64,000 bases of DNA, from the NCBI RefSeq assembly GCF_902374955.1, contig NZ_CABKRX010000047.1:1-64000 (forward strand), in the 5' to 3' direction. The notes under the pieces were generated by a model. The model worked only from the letters and a program-made list of their open reading frames with translations, was not told the origin of the DNA and did no database searches. Positions 1 to 8,746 of the stretch are shown here, in pieces. Each line of letters starts with the position of its first letter. Position 1 is the first letter of the stretch. Source of the DNA: Bacillus massilioanorexius. GTDB lineage: Bacteria; Bacillota; Bacilli; Bacillales; DSM-1321. The position numbers and the translations under genes were made by a program.

Positions 1-209
1 CTGCATAACAAAAAAGACTGCTTATTAGCAGCCTTGATCTAATTCAACTCTAGCACTTGTTAGTCTATATGCAATATTTCACAAAATTGAATCCTTGGAT
101 AAATTACTTTGCTACCAACCAGAACCTATGACTAAAAATGTTGTATTCGTATCATTAAAAAGGAAAAATTTCAATAAAACTCCAGAATTAATAATAGCTC
201 CTAGACAAC

Positions 210-650
210 CTAACCTGAATAAACACTTTCACAAGTATTAGCTGCTGGTTCATAAAAACAATGATTTTTAAATTGACCACTAAAAGGTTGATCGTACCAC
301 GTTGGAGGACAGGGAGCATATGGATTAAAATACCAAAGGGCATATTTCGCTGGATGGTCTCTCCAATAATCCAAATTCTGTTTTGCTAACCTTTTTTCTT
401 GAGACCTCGCCCTTTGGTAAAATAGATTTCCTTTTTGAACAGCTTCAAAAGAATAATTTCCTCCTTGTACCTGATAAACGACTTGTTCAATCGTTCTTAC
501 ATCCTTAAAGTCTAAACAATCCGCTACAGCACGATTAACCACTACATTGCCAACATACAGCATCCCTTGTTGACCTTCACCCTCGGCTTCTGCCCTCATT
601 AACCTTGCCATTAAATCAACATCTGATTCTCGGTATTGAACTCTTGGCAT
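210..650 (-). CDS. cwlJ: Spore cortex-lytic cell wall hydrolase CwlJ
   Basis: A 146-residue SleB/CwlJ-family (Hydrolase_2) protein. CwlJ sits in the spore coat and degrades cortex peptidoglycan during germination. The N-terminus has the family block ARLMRAEAEGEGQQGMLYVG with the candidate catalytic Glu residues, followed by VGNVVVNRAV. The C-terminal half has the CwlJ-specific HPAKYALWYFNP and CPPTW segments. There is no signal peptide and no SleB-type peptidoglycan-binding domain, and the length is close to the roughly 140 residues usual for CwlJ. The ATG follows GGGGTGAAAAA. No gerQ partner is visible nearby. This gene supports a spore-forming host. Confidence 0.9.
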   Translation of the reverse strand: MPRVQYRESDVDLMARLMRAEAEGEGQQGMLYVGNVVVNRAVADCLDFKDVRTIEQVVYQVQGGNYSFEAVQKGNLFYQRARSQEKRLAKQNLDYWRDHPAKYALWYFNPYAPCPPTWYDQPFSGQFKNHCFYEPAANTCESVYSG

Positions 651-906
651 TTTTTCACCCCAAATATATAGTATGAAAAAAAGCCTACATTGATGTCATT
701 GTTTATAAAAAAATGCTTAGTTTTTAATGCTTACAATACCTTTATTCAATGTAGTGTGGTGCTTAGGAAAAAAATAAATTCGATTTTTTACTTATTTTTT
801 GCTCAAATATTATTCGATTTAACTAGTATTCTTTATTTTTAAGGACCAAAATCAGAAAAAAAGAACTGCTTAACAGCTCCTTATTACCCTAATATTCCAC
901 TAAAGA

Positions 907-1209
907 TTAAAATAAGTCTTCGGGGTTTATCTTTGAAAATTCTTTGTATGCATCTTTTAATTTAGGTGTTTCTATCTCTTTAACTTCAAAATTTCCAGCT
1001 TTATAGCTACTATTTATACTAAAAGTAAATTCCACTGTTTGAGTTATAGTATCATTACCGATACAGTAAAAAGGGCTTTCACCTTTATCACGGAATGAAT
1101 TCCAAATGTAAAGAGAGACAAAGTGGTAAACGTCTAAAGACCCGTAAATAATAATTTCTGAGCCATAAATTTCTCTTTCATATGTATTCAAAGATCCTTC
1201 ACCGAACAA
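907..1209 (-). pseudogene. Hypothetical ORF fragment in frame behind the pyridoxal kinase stop
   Basis: About 100 codons with no recognisable domain and a start region without a Shine-Dalgarno sequence (a TTG preceded by GAATGATTC). It lies in the same frame as the upstream kinase gene, three codons after that gene's TAG stop. It looks like the 3' remnant of a longer gene that lost its 5' end by a junction next to the kinase; translation by readthrough or reinitiation is the alternative. The C-terminus is Lys/Glu rich. I do not recognise the family. Confidence 0.35.
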
Positions 1210-1218
1210 AGAATCATT

Positions 1219-2067
1219 CTATAATAACATTCTTAAAAATTTTTCGAAGTTAACCCCTTCTTCTTTAGGGATCTGCTCCAAGGTAGTATCCTTAATGGCT
1301 GCTGTTAAAAATGCCTCTGCAAGCTGTACAGCTTTTTCTAGGTTCTCTCCCCGCATCATGCTTCCCATTATGACAGAGGCAAATAAATCACCCGTACCCG
1401 AATAACTTTTACCATTGTACGGCATTGCACCATATATTGTTTTATTCCAGTCCAAATACATATTACCGATAAACTGCTTATCTGTATCTTCTGACGGCGG
1501 ATTTACACCAGTGATGATTACCTTAGCTTTCGTTTCTTGTTGCAATGCCTTTCCAGCTTCTTCTAACGCTTTGATAAAATCTCTTTCATTTGAATAGCTA
1601 TGTAATTTTTCATAAGATAATCCGGTTAATAGACAGCACTCCGTTACATTTGGTGTAATCACATCTGCACATTTCACAAGTTCTCTCATTCGTACTAGCA
1701 ATTCTTCTGTAAAAAGTTTATAAGCTTCACCAACATCCCCCATTACCGGATCTACAAGCAAAATGTTTTCTTTTGTATGAAATTTATCTAAAAAACGAAA
1801 AATATTATCAATTTGCTCCTGTCCAGTTACAAAGCCGGTATAGATTCCATCAAAGGTTACCTGAAGCTTGCTCCATTCCTCTTCGAAATATTGCATTTTT
1901 GATGTGAAATCCTCACAAAAAAAACTTGGAAAACCTGTTTGTGCAGACAATATAGCAGTCGGTAAAGGACATGCCTGCACTCCCATTACCGAAAGAACCG
2001 GAATCACAGCTGTTAATGAGCACTTTCCAAAAGATGATAAATCTTGTATTACAGCAACTTTTTTCAT
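1219..2067 (-). CDS. Pyridoxal/pyridoxamine kinase family protein (PdxK/PdxY type)
   Basis: A 282-residue ribokinase-fold vitamin kinase, predicted to phosphorylate pyridoxal, pyridoxine or pyridoxamine with ATP in B6 salvage. Family segments include the N-terminal IQDLSSFGKCSLTAVIPVLS, LLVDPVMGDVGEAY, DVITPNVTEC and the C-terminal YSGTGDLFAS anion hole with its catalytic Asp. The start is set at the ATG after GGAGGTTATT, four codons downstream of the longest frame. It faces the ECF S-component gene at 2346, which supports a B6 role. A ThiD-like hydroxymethylpyrimidine kinase is less likely because the segments match PdxK/PdxY. Confidence 0.85.
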   Translation of the reverse strand: MKKVAVIQDLSSFGKCSLTAVIPVLSVMGVQACPLPTAILSAQTGFPSFFCEDFTSKMQYFEEEWSKLQVTFDGIYTGFVTGQEQIDNIFRFLDKFHTKENILLVDPVMGDVGEAYKLFTEELLVRMRELVKCADVITPNVTECCLLTGLSYEKLHSYSNERDFIKALEEAGKALQQETKAKVIITGVNPPSEDTDKQFIGNMYLDWNKTIYGAMPYNGKSYSGTGDLFASVIMGSMMRGENLEKAVQLAEAFLTAAIKDTTLEQIPKEEGVNFEKFLRMLL

Positions 2068-2345
2068 AATAACCTCCATAAGATCTATCCAACTTAAGCT
2101 TTATTCATATTACCATAAATTAAAAATGTGGAAAATCCCTGATAATTGGGTTAATTGTGCATTTAAATATAACACTCTTTTTATTAACTTAATGCTTTAT
2201 GGATTCTTTACTTAGTATAAAAACAGTTATCAACTCTCAAATTTCACAAACTGACCCCTACGTTTTTTGAAAAATTGACCCTTTTATATACATCAGTTTT
2301 TTGCTAAAGTAATCGGTAAATTCTAAATTTAGGAGGTTTATAGAT

Positions 2346-2885
2346 ATGGAAAATACACAAAGTTATACCAAGTCACGTCAAAAAACTTTTGATTTAATTA
2401 TGACATCAATGTTAGTTGCACTTGTGTTCCTTTCTACTGTCTTTTTAAATATCAGACTACCAATTACGGCAAATGGTGGTTTAGTTCATCTAGGAACAGC
2501 CATGCTATTTATTGCCTCTATTTTATTTGGTCCTAAGAAGGGGGCTTTAGCCGGTGCAATAGGAATGGGGTTATTTGACGTAGTTGGAGGTTGGGCATTA
2601 TGGGCGCCCATCACCTTTACGGCGCGTGGTTTACAAGGATACATCGTTGGTAAAATTGCTTGGTCAAATGGTCGCAAAGGTAACAGCATTGCTTTAAATT
2701 TAATTGCAACAATCGTTTCTATTCCATTTATGGTAGCAGTTTATTATATTGGTGAAGGAATTCTATACAATAATTGGATTGCACCCTTAGCTTCGATTCC
2801 AGGAGATCTCATTCAAAATGTATTAGGAATTATAATTGCCATTCCAGTTTGTGTTATCTTAAAAAAAGCACCTTATTTTAAGTAG
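2346..2885 (+). CDS. ECF transporter S component, probable vitamin B6 uptake
   Basis: A 179-residue integral membrane protein with about six hydrophobic segments, of the ECF (energy-coupling factor) substrate-binding family. The segment RLPITANGGLVHLGTAMLF and the glycine-rich FGPKKGALAGAIGMGLFD are typical of S components. It would capture its vitamin and use the shared EcfAAT module encoded elsewhere. The position opposite a pyridoxal-kinase gene suggests a PdxU-like pyridoxine/pyridoxal specificity; that specificity is inference from context. It has a strong RBS (AGGAGGTTTATAGAT before ATG) and its own terminator, so it is probably monocistronic. Confidence 0.8.
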   Translation: MENTQSYTKSRQKTFDLIMTSMLVALVFLSTVFLNIRLPITANGGLVHLGTAMLFIASILFGPKKGALAGAIGMGLFDVVGGWALWAPITFTARGLQGYIVGKIAWSNGRKGNSIALNLIATIVSIPFMVAVYYIGEGILYNNWIAPLASIPGDLIQNVLGIIIAIPVCVILKKAPYFK

Positions 2886-2895
2886 TAGCAAATAT

Positions 2896-2929
2896 AAAAA
2901 AGCGAAACTTTGATTCGTTTCGCTTTTTT
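2896..2929 (+). terminator. Intrinsic terminator after the ECF S gene
   Basis: A GCGAAAC / GTTTCGC stem with flanking A and T runs lies 10 bases after the stop codon. It could work in both directions. Confidence 0.8.
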
Positions 2930-3039
2930 CCTCACCAATCTCGTTCTTATTGGTGCTCAAACTCCTTTGGGATCTTAGCACCAGTAAGAACCAGATTGAT
3001 ACACATCTTCCAATGGATGCTTTTTTAATTTCAAAAGAG

Positions 3040-3123
3040 GGTAATTAATAGCAAACGGCAAGCAAATGTAGAGTTAAGGATAGTAAATCGCGAGATACCG
3101 ACAGTAAACCCTAAGATGCAGCA
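3040..3123. repeat. Four-unit degenerate repeat with exact 21-bp period (AGTAAA family, locus 1)
   Basis: Units begin at 3040, 3061, 3082 and 3103, spaced by exactly 21 bases. Each starts with (A/G)G(T/C)AA(A/T) and the remaining bases vary. The same family recurs at 8618-8728 with the same spacing and matching positions (for example TAATTAATA and GGCAAG(T/C)AAATGT(A/G)GAG). The surrounding 2930-3210 stretch has no gene. Confidence 0.75.
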
Positions 3124-3210
3124 AAATAGCCAATCCAATTATCCCCTTTAAAAACATCCTTTCACCTGTACTGCACTACAATTAAAAAGCATCCGGTTAC
3201 TCGTTTTTAT

Positions 3211-4083
3211 TTAATGAATATTATGCTTTTTGAAATTACCTCCCTTAACCTCCGCTACGTCATATACCGTAACAAAAGCACCTGGGTCAATTTCATGGAT
3301 AATTTCTTTCATTTTACTTTCTTCTAAACGGTTAATAACACATGTAATTTCTTTAAATTGTTCATTCGAATAACCACCGTACACTTCATTGTACGTTGCA
3401 CCTCGACCTAACCGATCACGAATGGTTTCTACCATTAATACAGGGTGTTTTGTAATAATTTTGAAAGTTTTAGAACCACTTAAACCTTCTTCTACAATGT
3501 GAATGACCTTAGAAGCTATAAAATAAGCAATCGCAGAAAGAATTGCCCCTTGTAGACCAAATACTGTTGATACAACAATAAAGACAAACATATTTAAGAA
3601 TAATATGAGATCACTTGTCCCAAAAGGTAATTTTCGCGAAAGGAGTACAGCTAACATATCAATTCCATCTAATGCACCGCCATTACGTAAAGCTACCCCC
3701 ATACCAAAACCAATAATAATACCTCCGACAACAGTAACTAACAACGTATCACCTTCAATAATCGTTGGCACATGGTGCATAAGGCTAGTACCTAAAGCTA
3801 GTGAAGCAATACCGATAACTGAATAGATTGCAAAGCTTTTCCCAATTTGTTTATATCCTAACCAAACAAATGGGATGTTTATGACTGCAATTAGAAGTCC
3901 TAATGGTAAGCCAAATAGTTGTGAGCCAACGATACTTATACCTGTTACCCCACCATCTGATACATTGTTTGGGATTAATACCGCTTCTAGTCCATATGCG
4001 GTTATAAAAGCCCCCATAATAATTAATACTACTCGTGAAATAATCTTCAGTTTGTTTGATTTTTGTTTTGTCGTTTTATTCAT
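3211..4083 (-). CDS. YitT family membrane protein (DUF2179 C-terminus)
   Basis: A 290-residue protein with five to six N-terminal membrane segments and a soluble C-terminal DUF2179 domain from about residue 205 (FKIITKHPVLMVETIRD onward). Family marks include AYGLEAVLIPNNVSDGGVTG near the N-terminus and GGALDGIDMLA. YitT proteins are common in Firmicutes; their molecular role is not settled. The ATG follows AAAGAGGAGATTAA. It is probably a single-gene transcript; the next gene upstream is over 300 bases away behind a terminator. Confidence 0.85.
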   Translation of the reverse strand: MNKTTKQKSNKLKIISRVVLIIMGAFITAYGLEAVLIPNNVSDGGVTGISIVGSQLFGLPLGLLIAVINIPFVWLGYKQIGKSFAIYSVIGIASLALGTSLMHHVPTIIEGDTLLVTVVGGIIIGFGMGVALRNGGALDGIDMLAVLLSRKLPFGTSDLILFLNMFVFIVVSTVFGLQGAILSAIAYFIASKVIHIVEEGLSGSKTFKIITKHPVLMVETIRDRLGRGATYNEVYGGYSNEQFKEITCVINRLEESKMKEIIHEIDPGAFVTVYDVAEVKGGNFKKHNIH

Positions 4084-4409
4084 TTAATCTCCTCTTTTCA
4101 AACTAGTTTCTCTTTTATCTTTAACTAAAATATTAATATAATAATCAAAAAAAAACGAGTCATCAACAATAATAACTATGAACGCTACCTGTCACTACCA
4201 GTAATTATGATATCCCCCTTGATATTCTCACTTCTTTTATTAATACTACCTCATGATCTTACTGGAAAGATTTTAGATATAATAAAAGCCTTGAACATCA
4301 TCAAAGTTCAAAGCTTTTGTGTGTTACTAGTATGAAGTACTTAGTAACATCTTTTTATACAAGTAATTTTCTTATTCTTTATACACTAAAATATACGGCC
4401 AATCTTCTA
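4084..4409. other. Intergenic region, no gene seen
   Basis: Between the YitT gene and the reductase gene. It holds the hairpin listed at 4284-4318 and a T/A-rich stretch. I see no ORF with a ribosome binding site. Confidence 0.6.
4284..4318 (-). terminator. Terminator downstream of the PanE-family gene
   Basis: AAAAGCCTTGAAC pairs with GTTCAAAGCTTTT around an 8-9 base loop. Read leftward the stem is followed by a U-rich tract, as expected for the transcript of the gene at 4410-5336. Confidence 0.7.
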
Positions 4410-5336
4410 TCACTGAAGAGTATATTGATCTTCAATAGCTTTAATCTTGTCGTATAATTCTTGATTGATAGGTGTAGATACTCCATATTTCTTCCCTAAT
4501 TCCACAACCGTGCCTGCAAATAATTCCACTTCACTAAAACGTTTTGCCTCCACATCTTGAGCCATGGATGGTTTTCCATTAGGGCTTAATGTACCTAATA
4601 CTTTCAGCCAATAGATCAAGTCTGCTTCCGTTAAATGAACTCCTTCTTTTTCGGATAGAGCAATTACTTCTCTCATCGCTGCAATCATTGTTTCTCGTGC
4701 TTTTCCTTCTCTTTGCACTCCCCCATAGTTACTTTGATGAACAGCGACTGTTTGATTAACTCCTACATTCAGCATGAATTTGCCCCATTGTCGTCTATAC
4801 ATATCTTTATCCAATTCAAATGGAAGATCCATTGCTGTAAAAAACGCTACTAAGTCCTTTGCGTTTTGTGAAACTTCATCAGAATCTTTACCACCAAAAC
4901 AGAGCATACCCATATGGTCATAGGTTAATTTATTTCCTAGCTTAACGGCATCCATACCTTGTGCAACACAGTATAATACTTTGTCCATGCCATACGCTTC
5001 ACCAATAATCACTTCACTCGTAATCCCATTCAATAGCGAAATAATAATAGTATGTTCTCCAACATAGTTCTTCACTGCTTGAATAGCTTCTTTCAATCCA
5101 TTATATTTAACTGCAATGATAAGCAAGTCTGCTGGTTCTACTGCTTCATCTGGTGTAACATAATGAAACTGGCATGGTTCTCCATTGCAATAAATTTTAT
5201 GTTCTTGATATCTTTTGATACGATCCTCATCTGCTATAATTTTCAAATCCTCTGTTGGCATTTTTTTTAATAAATGATTGCCAAACAAAACACCTAATGC
5301 CCCTAACCCTATAATGGATACTTTTTTGATTGTCAT
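4410..5336 (-). CDS. panE: 2-dehydropantoate 2-reductase family protein (PanE/ApbA)
   Basis: A 308-residue NADP-dependent oxidoreductase. If it is a true ketopantoate reductase it reduces 2-dehydropantoate to pantoate in coenzyme A biosynthesis. The N-terminal Rossmann motif is GLGALGVLFG, followed by LLIIAVKYN and SLLNGI. The ApbA C-terminal helical domain has the candidate catalytic Lys in WGKFMLNVGVNQ, and SMAQDVEAKR matches the family. Many Firmicutes carry several PanE paralogues that act on other 2-oxo acids, so the exact substrate is uncertain. It is monocistronic here, with no panB, panC or panD neighbours. Confidence 0.75.
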   Translation of the reverse strand: MTIKKVSIIGLGALGVLFGNHLLKKMPTEDLKIIADEDRIKRYQEHKIYCNGEPCQFHYVTPDEAVEPADLLIIAVKYNGLKEAIQAVKNYVGEHTIIISLLNGITSEVIIGEAYGMDKVLYCVAQGMDAVKLGNKLTYDHMGMLCFGGKDSDEVSQNAKDLVAFFTAMDLPFELDKDMYRRQWGKFMLNVGVNQTVAVHQSNYGGVQREGKARETMIAAMREVIALSEKEGVHLTEADLIYWLKVLGTLSPNGKPSMAQDVEAKRFSEVELFAGTVVELGKKYGVSTPINQELYDKIKAIEDQYTLQ

Positions 5337-5655
5337 AGCCTCACTAACTTCCTTTCTTTTTCTATAAAAATTTTACTATATTTCCAGAATCTTTAATTTA
5401 TATTAGTTGGAAGCATTTAAAGTGTGGAATATGAAGGCTTTTATGTAGTTGCTATTCTACTAAAATCCTATACATTAAAAATAGATTATTCTAATTTGTT
5501 GACCGAAGCCAAAAAAGATGATAGAATTCCAATATTGTTTTATAAATATAATAAATGTTGATTTATAGAAATTTCTTTCTATTAAACTTAACATTTAGAC
5601 ATAATCGCATATTAGTAAGCGATGAATGCCGTGGATAAAACTATGGCAGGAGCAG
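5337..5655. other. Intergenic region and presumed promoter of the glycine riboswitch transcript
   Basis: AT-rich and without a supported ORF. A plus-strand promoter is expected here for the riboswitch RNA; TATAATAAATG near 5547 is a possible -10, but no convincing -35 is obvious. Confidence 0.4.
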
Positions 5656-5720
5656 CTTCTGGAGAGACTGTACAAAGTACAGCGCCGAAGGATTCACAAT
5701 CTCAGGCAAAAGGACAGAAG
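5656..5720 (+). promoter_or_regulatory. Glycine riboswitch (single aptamer)
   Basis: The aptamer core is directly recognisable: GGAGAGAC, then the variable arm GTACAAAGTAC, then GCGCCGAAGG, then CTCAGGCAAAAGGACAG. The P1 helix is CTTCTG (5656-5661) with CAGAAG (5715-5720). Only one complete aptamer is visible, so this is a singlet and not the usual tandem. It lies in the leader of an amino-acid permease. A transcription terminator follows directly, so control is probably by attenuation; whether glycine turns the gene on or off cannot be read with certainty. Confidence 0.92.
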
Positions 5721-5756
5721 GATAACGAGTTACCAATTGTTATTCTCGACCTTAAT

Positions 5757-5787
5757 GAGATTGGAATGTTTCCAATCTCTTTTTTTA
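5757..5787 (+). terminator. Riboswitch expression-platform terminator
   Basis: GAGATTGGAA and TTCCAATCTC form a 10-bp stem followed by seven T residues, between the glycine aptamer and the permease gene. The bases between aptamer and stem hold an alternative CGAG/CTCG hairpin. Confidence 0.88.
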
Positions 5788-5989
5788 TTTCTCTCATAAC
5801 AAATCAAGTGAGGTGAAAGAATCAAGCTTATTTTTTACATTAAGGAGATAAGATATCTAGTAGATTTTGAAAAAAATCTGTGAAACGAACGGCACTAGGA
5901 AGAAAAACACCTGTTCACTCAACAAGTCTACACTATTTTATTATCCGAATTTTTTAAATCATTTGACTACTAATGGAGGCGCAGAAAAA

Positions 5990-7330
5990 TTGGCTCAGCA
6001 AAAATTAAAACGAGATTTAAAAAATCGACATGTACAATTAATTGCAATTGGAGGAACTATCGGAACAGGTTTATTTTTAGGATCAGGAAAATCTATTCAC
6101 ATGGCAGGTCCGTCCATTTTATTTGCTTATCTTATCATCGGAATATCTCTTTTCTTTGTCATGAGAGCGTTAGGAGAACTACTATTATCAAATAGTGGCT
6201 ATACATCTTTTACTGAATTTGCAACGGAATATATCGGACCTTGGGCCGGATTTATAACTGGTTGGACCTATTGGTTCTGCTGGATTATGACAGCGATGGC
6301 TGATATTATTGCTGTCGGCGTGTATATGCAATACTGGTTTGATATCCCTCAATGGGTACCGGCTATAGCAGTCCTAGTTATTTTATTAGGTTTGAACCTA
6401 TTAACGGTAAAACTTTTTGGAGAGTTAGAATTTTGGTTTGCAATCATTAAAGTTATTACAATTATTGCGTTAATCGTGATTGGTATTATTTTGTTAGTCA
6501 TTGGTTTTAAAACTAATACTGGCACAGTTTCTATCTCAAACATTTGGAGCCATGGCGGCATGTTTCCAAATGGAATATCAGGATTTTTATTTTCACTTCA
6601 GCTAGTGGTGTTTTCATTTGTTGGGGTTGAATTGGTTGGGGTTACAGCAGCCGAAACTTCTAATCCGAAAAAGAACATCCCATCAGCTATCAATAAAATA
6701 CCGCTTCGAATTTTACTTTTTTATGTAGGTGCTTTGTTCGTCATCCTTTGTATTAATCCTTGGGATCAATTGCATGCTACGAGCAGTCCTTTTGTTGAAG
6801 TATTTACGTTAGTCGGTATTCCGGTTGCCGCAGGAATTATCAATTTTGTCGTGTTAACATCCGCCGCTTCTGCGTGCAATAGTGGATTATTTTCAACAAG
6901 CCGAATGCTTTATACATTAAGCAAAGATAAAGAAGCACCAGCTAAGTTGTCTAAATTAAATAAACACGCCGTTCCAAGTAATGCTCTATTCATATCTACT
7001 CTTGTTGTTTCAGTAGGTGCCTTGTTAAGTAAATTAATTCCAGAAAATGCATTTGAAGTTGTTACAACAATTAGCGCCATCTGTTTTATTTGGGTATGGA
7101 GCATTATCTTAATTTCACATATTATCTATTCTAAAAAAAGACCTGATTTAAGAGCAAAATCGATTTTCAAAGCGCCTTTTGCACCTTTTATCAATTACAT
7201 TATTTTAGGGTTGTTTTTATTCATATTAATCGTCATGCTATTTGCAGATGCAACACGCTTACCGCTTTTATTAACACCCATTTGGTTTGCGATGCTAGCA
7301 ATAATATACAAAGTAAGGGAAAAGAACTAA
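5990..7330 (+). CDS. cycA: Amino acid permease, CycA-like (glycine / D-serine / D-alanine type)
   Basis: A 446-residue APC-superfamily transporter with about 12 membrane segments. The N-terminal RDLKNRHVQLIAIGGTIGTG and FLGSGKSIHMAGPS are the amino-acid permease signature, and ITGWTYWFCWIMTAMAD matches CycA. The start is placed at TTG 5990 because GGAGG lies 10 bases upstream and the conserved N-terminus begins there; the longer frame from TTG 5867 lacks homology-like sequence. The glycine riboswitch upstream supports glycine or alanine among the substrates. A terminator follows at 7378. Confidence 0.87.
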   Translation: MAQQKLKRDLKNRHVQLIAIGGTIGTGLFLGSGKSIHMAGPSILFAYLIIGISLFFVMRALGELLLSNSGYTSFTEFATEYIGPWAGFITGWTYWFCWIMTAMADIIAVGVYMQYWFDIPQWVPAIAVLVILLGLNLLTVKLFGELEFWFAIIKVITIIALIVIGIILLVIGFKTNTGTVSISNIWSHGGMFPNGISGFLFSLQLVVFSFVGVELVGVTAAETSNPKKNIPSAINKIPLRILLFYVGALFVILCINPWDQLHATSSPFVEVFTLVGIPVAAGIINFVVLTSAASACNSGLFSTSRMLYTLSKDKEAPAKLSKLNKHAVPSNALFISTLVVSVGALLSKLIPENAFEVVTTISAICFIWVWSIILISHIIYSKKRPDLRAKSIFKAPFAPFINYIILGLFLFILIVMLFADATRLPLLLTPIWFAMLAIIYKVREKN

Positions 7331-7377
7331 CAGTTAGTAAGAAACACTCACCGCTCCTTTTTGGTTTAGAGAATTCC

Positions 7378-7420
7378 AAAAAAGGTTTGAGACGATAGAA
7401 TTCGTTCTCAAACCTTTTTT
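7378..7420. terminator. Bidirectional terminator between permease and hydrolase
   Basis: AAAAAAGGTTTGAGA pairs with TCTCAAACCTTTTTT around an AATTC-containing loop, separating two convergent genes. Confidence 0.85.
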
Positions 7421-7430
7421 CATTAGTCAT

Positions 7431-8258
7431 TTACTGATTCTCCTGTAAAAATTCCTCAACTATTGTATTAAACTTTTCACTATGCTCCCAAAACATTAAG
7501 TGTCCTCCAAGTATCTTGATTGAAGATTCAGGAGTGATTTTTTGTATATAAACACTCGCGACGTCAGCCCAATGCTCTGCAATAATGGATAACGTAGGCA
7601 CTGATTCACTAGCTAGCTTTGCTTCTTCACGGTAATCAGAAAACATTCCAGCTGAAAATAAATTGGCAGCAATATAGTAAGGTGTTTTTAATGATTGTTC
7701 GACAATCCAATTCAATTCTTCTTCCTTCAATTCACGTTGAACCATCACTCCCTTCGCATATCCAGCTATAAAATCCCTTTGTCCTTGAGGATTTCTCATA
7801 TAAGCTGTATATGCCGCGCCAATATCATCAAGAGAACCCTCCACCCAATCTTGATCATTAGTTGATAGGGCCTTCGGAGACATGTCTACTAATATCATAG
7901 ATTTAATATGATCCATTCCATATTTCTTCACATATTCCCAAATTGTAAGACAACCAAATGACCAGCCTACTAGCGTCATATTTTTTACGCCTAATTGTAA
8001 TAAGAGTTTGGCCAAATCCTCCCCATGTGTCACATAATCATTTCCATGAAGTGAAGCTGTAGAACGACCATGGCTTCTTGGATCGATAACTATCACACGA
8101 TTCGTTTTCGAAAAATACTCTACCTGCTTAGAGAACACCTCCGTCGTAAAGGTGAATCCTGGAATAAAAACAATCGGATCGCCACTCCCAACATCTTGTA
8201 CAAATAATTCTACCCCTGGGTCTACTTCTAAATACTTCCCACCTACTACTGTCATCAT
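7431..8258 (-). CDS. Alpha/beta hydrolase
   Basis: A 275-residue alpha/beta-hydrolase-fold protein. Visible elements are the oxyanion segment FIPGFTFT, DPRSHGRS, the nucleophile elbow GWSFGC (Ser), and a C-terminal GGHLMFWEH with the catalytic His. The reaction cannot be assigned; esterase, haloperoxidase-like and lactonase relatives look similar. The start is set at the ATG-ATG pair behind GGAGCTGAA; the longer frame to 8306 has no ribosome binding site. It is monocistronic and convergent with the permease gene. Confidence 0.75.
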   Translation of the reverse strand: MMTVVGGKYLEVDPGVELFVQDVGSGDPIVFIPGFTFTTEVFSKQVEYFSKTNRVIVIDPRSHGRSTASLHGNDYVTHGEDLAKLLLQLGVKNMTLVGWSFGCLTIWEYVKKYGMDHIKSMILVDMSPKALSTNDQDWVEGSLDDIGAAYTAYMRNPQGQRDFIAGYAKGVMVQRELKEEELNWIVEQSLKTPYYIAANLFSAGMFSDYREEAKLASESVPTLSIIAEHWADVASVYIQKITPESSIKILGGHLMFWEHSEKFNTIVEEFLQENQ

Positions 8259-8386
8259 TTCAGCTCCTTCGGCAATTTCTATTAATCTGTTATTACAATA
8301 TTCCATTTATCTTCGTTACATGCCTATCACATTAGAGGATACGGAATCTTTTTGTTGAATCCTTATAATGGAAAGGTGGTGGAACA

Positions 8387-8517
8387 TTGACAAAAAAGAA
8401 AAACTTAGAAGATTACCGATAAACCATCCTGCCAGAACGTAATTTAAAGAAGAGTTAGCCAAATGCTACGCTGGCTTCCGAGATGAACAAGCAGTAGATA
8501 ATCATTTGGAATTTTAG
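8387..8517 (+). pseudogene. Possible decayed small gene
   Basis: A plus-strand TTG behind AAAGGTGGTGGAACA opens an 11-codon frame ending in TAA. Coding-like sequence appears to continue after the stop and then, one frame over, as LAKCYAGFRDEQAVDNHLEF up to a TAG at 8517. One stop and one frameshift would break an approximately 42-residue protein. The reading is tentative and the family unknown. The rest of 8259-8746 has no gene apart from the repeat at 8618. Confidence 0.25.
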
Positions 8518-8617
8518 AATGGGACTATCAAATTACTTCAGTTGTATCCAAAATCTTATCTTCGTTAAATCTTGCTTCAGATGACACATTTAAAAATCGA
8601 GTTTATCCGAGAGTTAC

Positions 8618-8728
8618 AGTAATTAATAACTAATGGCAAGTAAATGTGGAGCTATGGGCAGTAAATGATCTGATACGAACAGTTAAACACCATTTATCTA
8701 CAGTAAATCCAACGTTACGGCGAGTAAA
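8618..8728. repeat. Five-unit-plus degenerate repeat with exact 21-bp period (AGTAAA family, locus 2)
   Basis: Units begin at 8618, 8639, 8660, 8681 and 8702, with a partial unit at 8723, always 21 bases apart. Each starts with AGTAA or AGTTAA and is otherwise variable. It is the same family as 3040-3123 and has the same orientation. It lies between the hydrolase gene and the VWA gene. Confidence 0.78.
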
Positions 8729-8746
8729 CAGCATTTTCATTCCAAA

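Noticed and set aside
5622..5816. Plus-strand ORF of 64 codons
   Set aside because: It lies across the glycine aptamer and its terminator; the sequence is explained by the RNA.
8618..8728. 21-bp-period repeats considered as a CRISPR array
   Set aside because: Conserved part is only 6-9 bases, spacers are about 12 bases, units are degenerate, and no cas gene is present.
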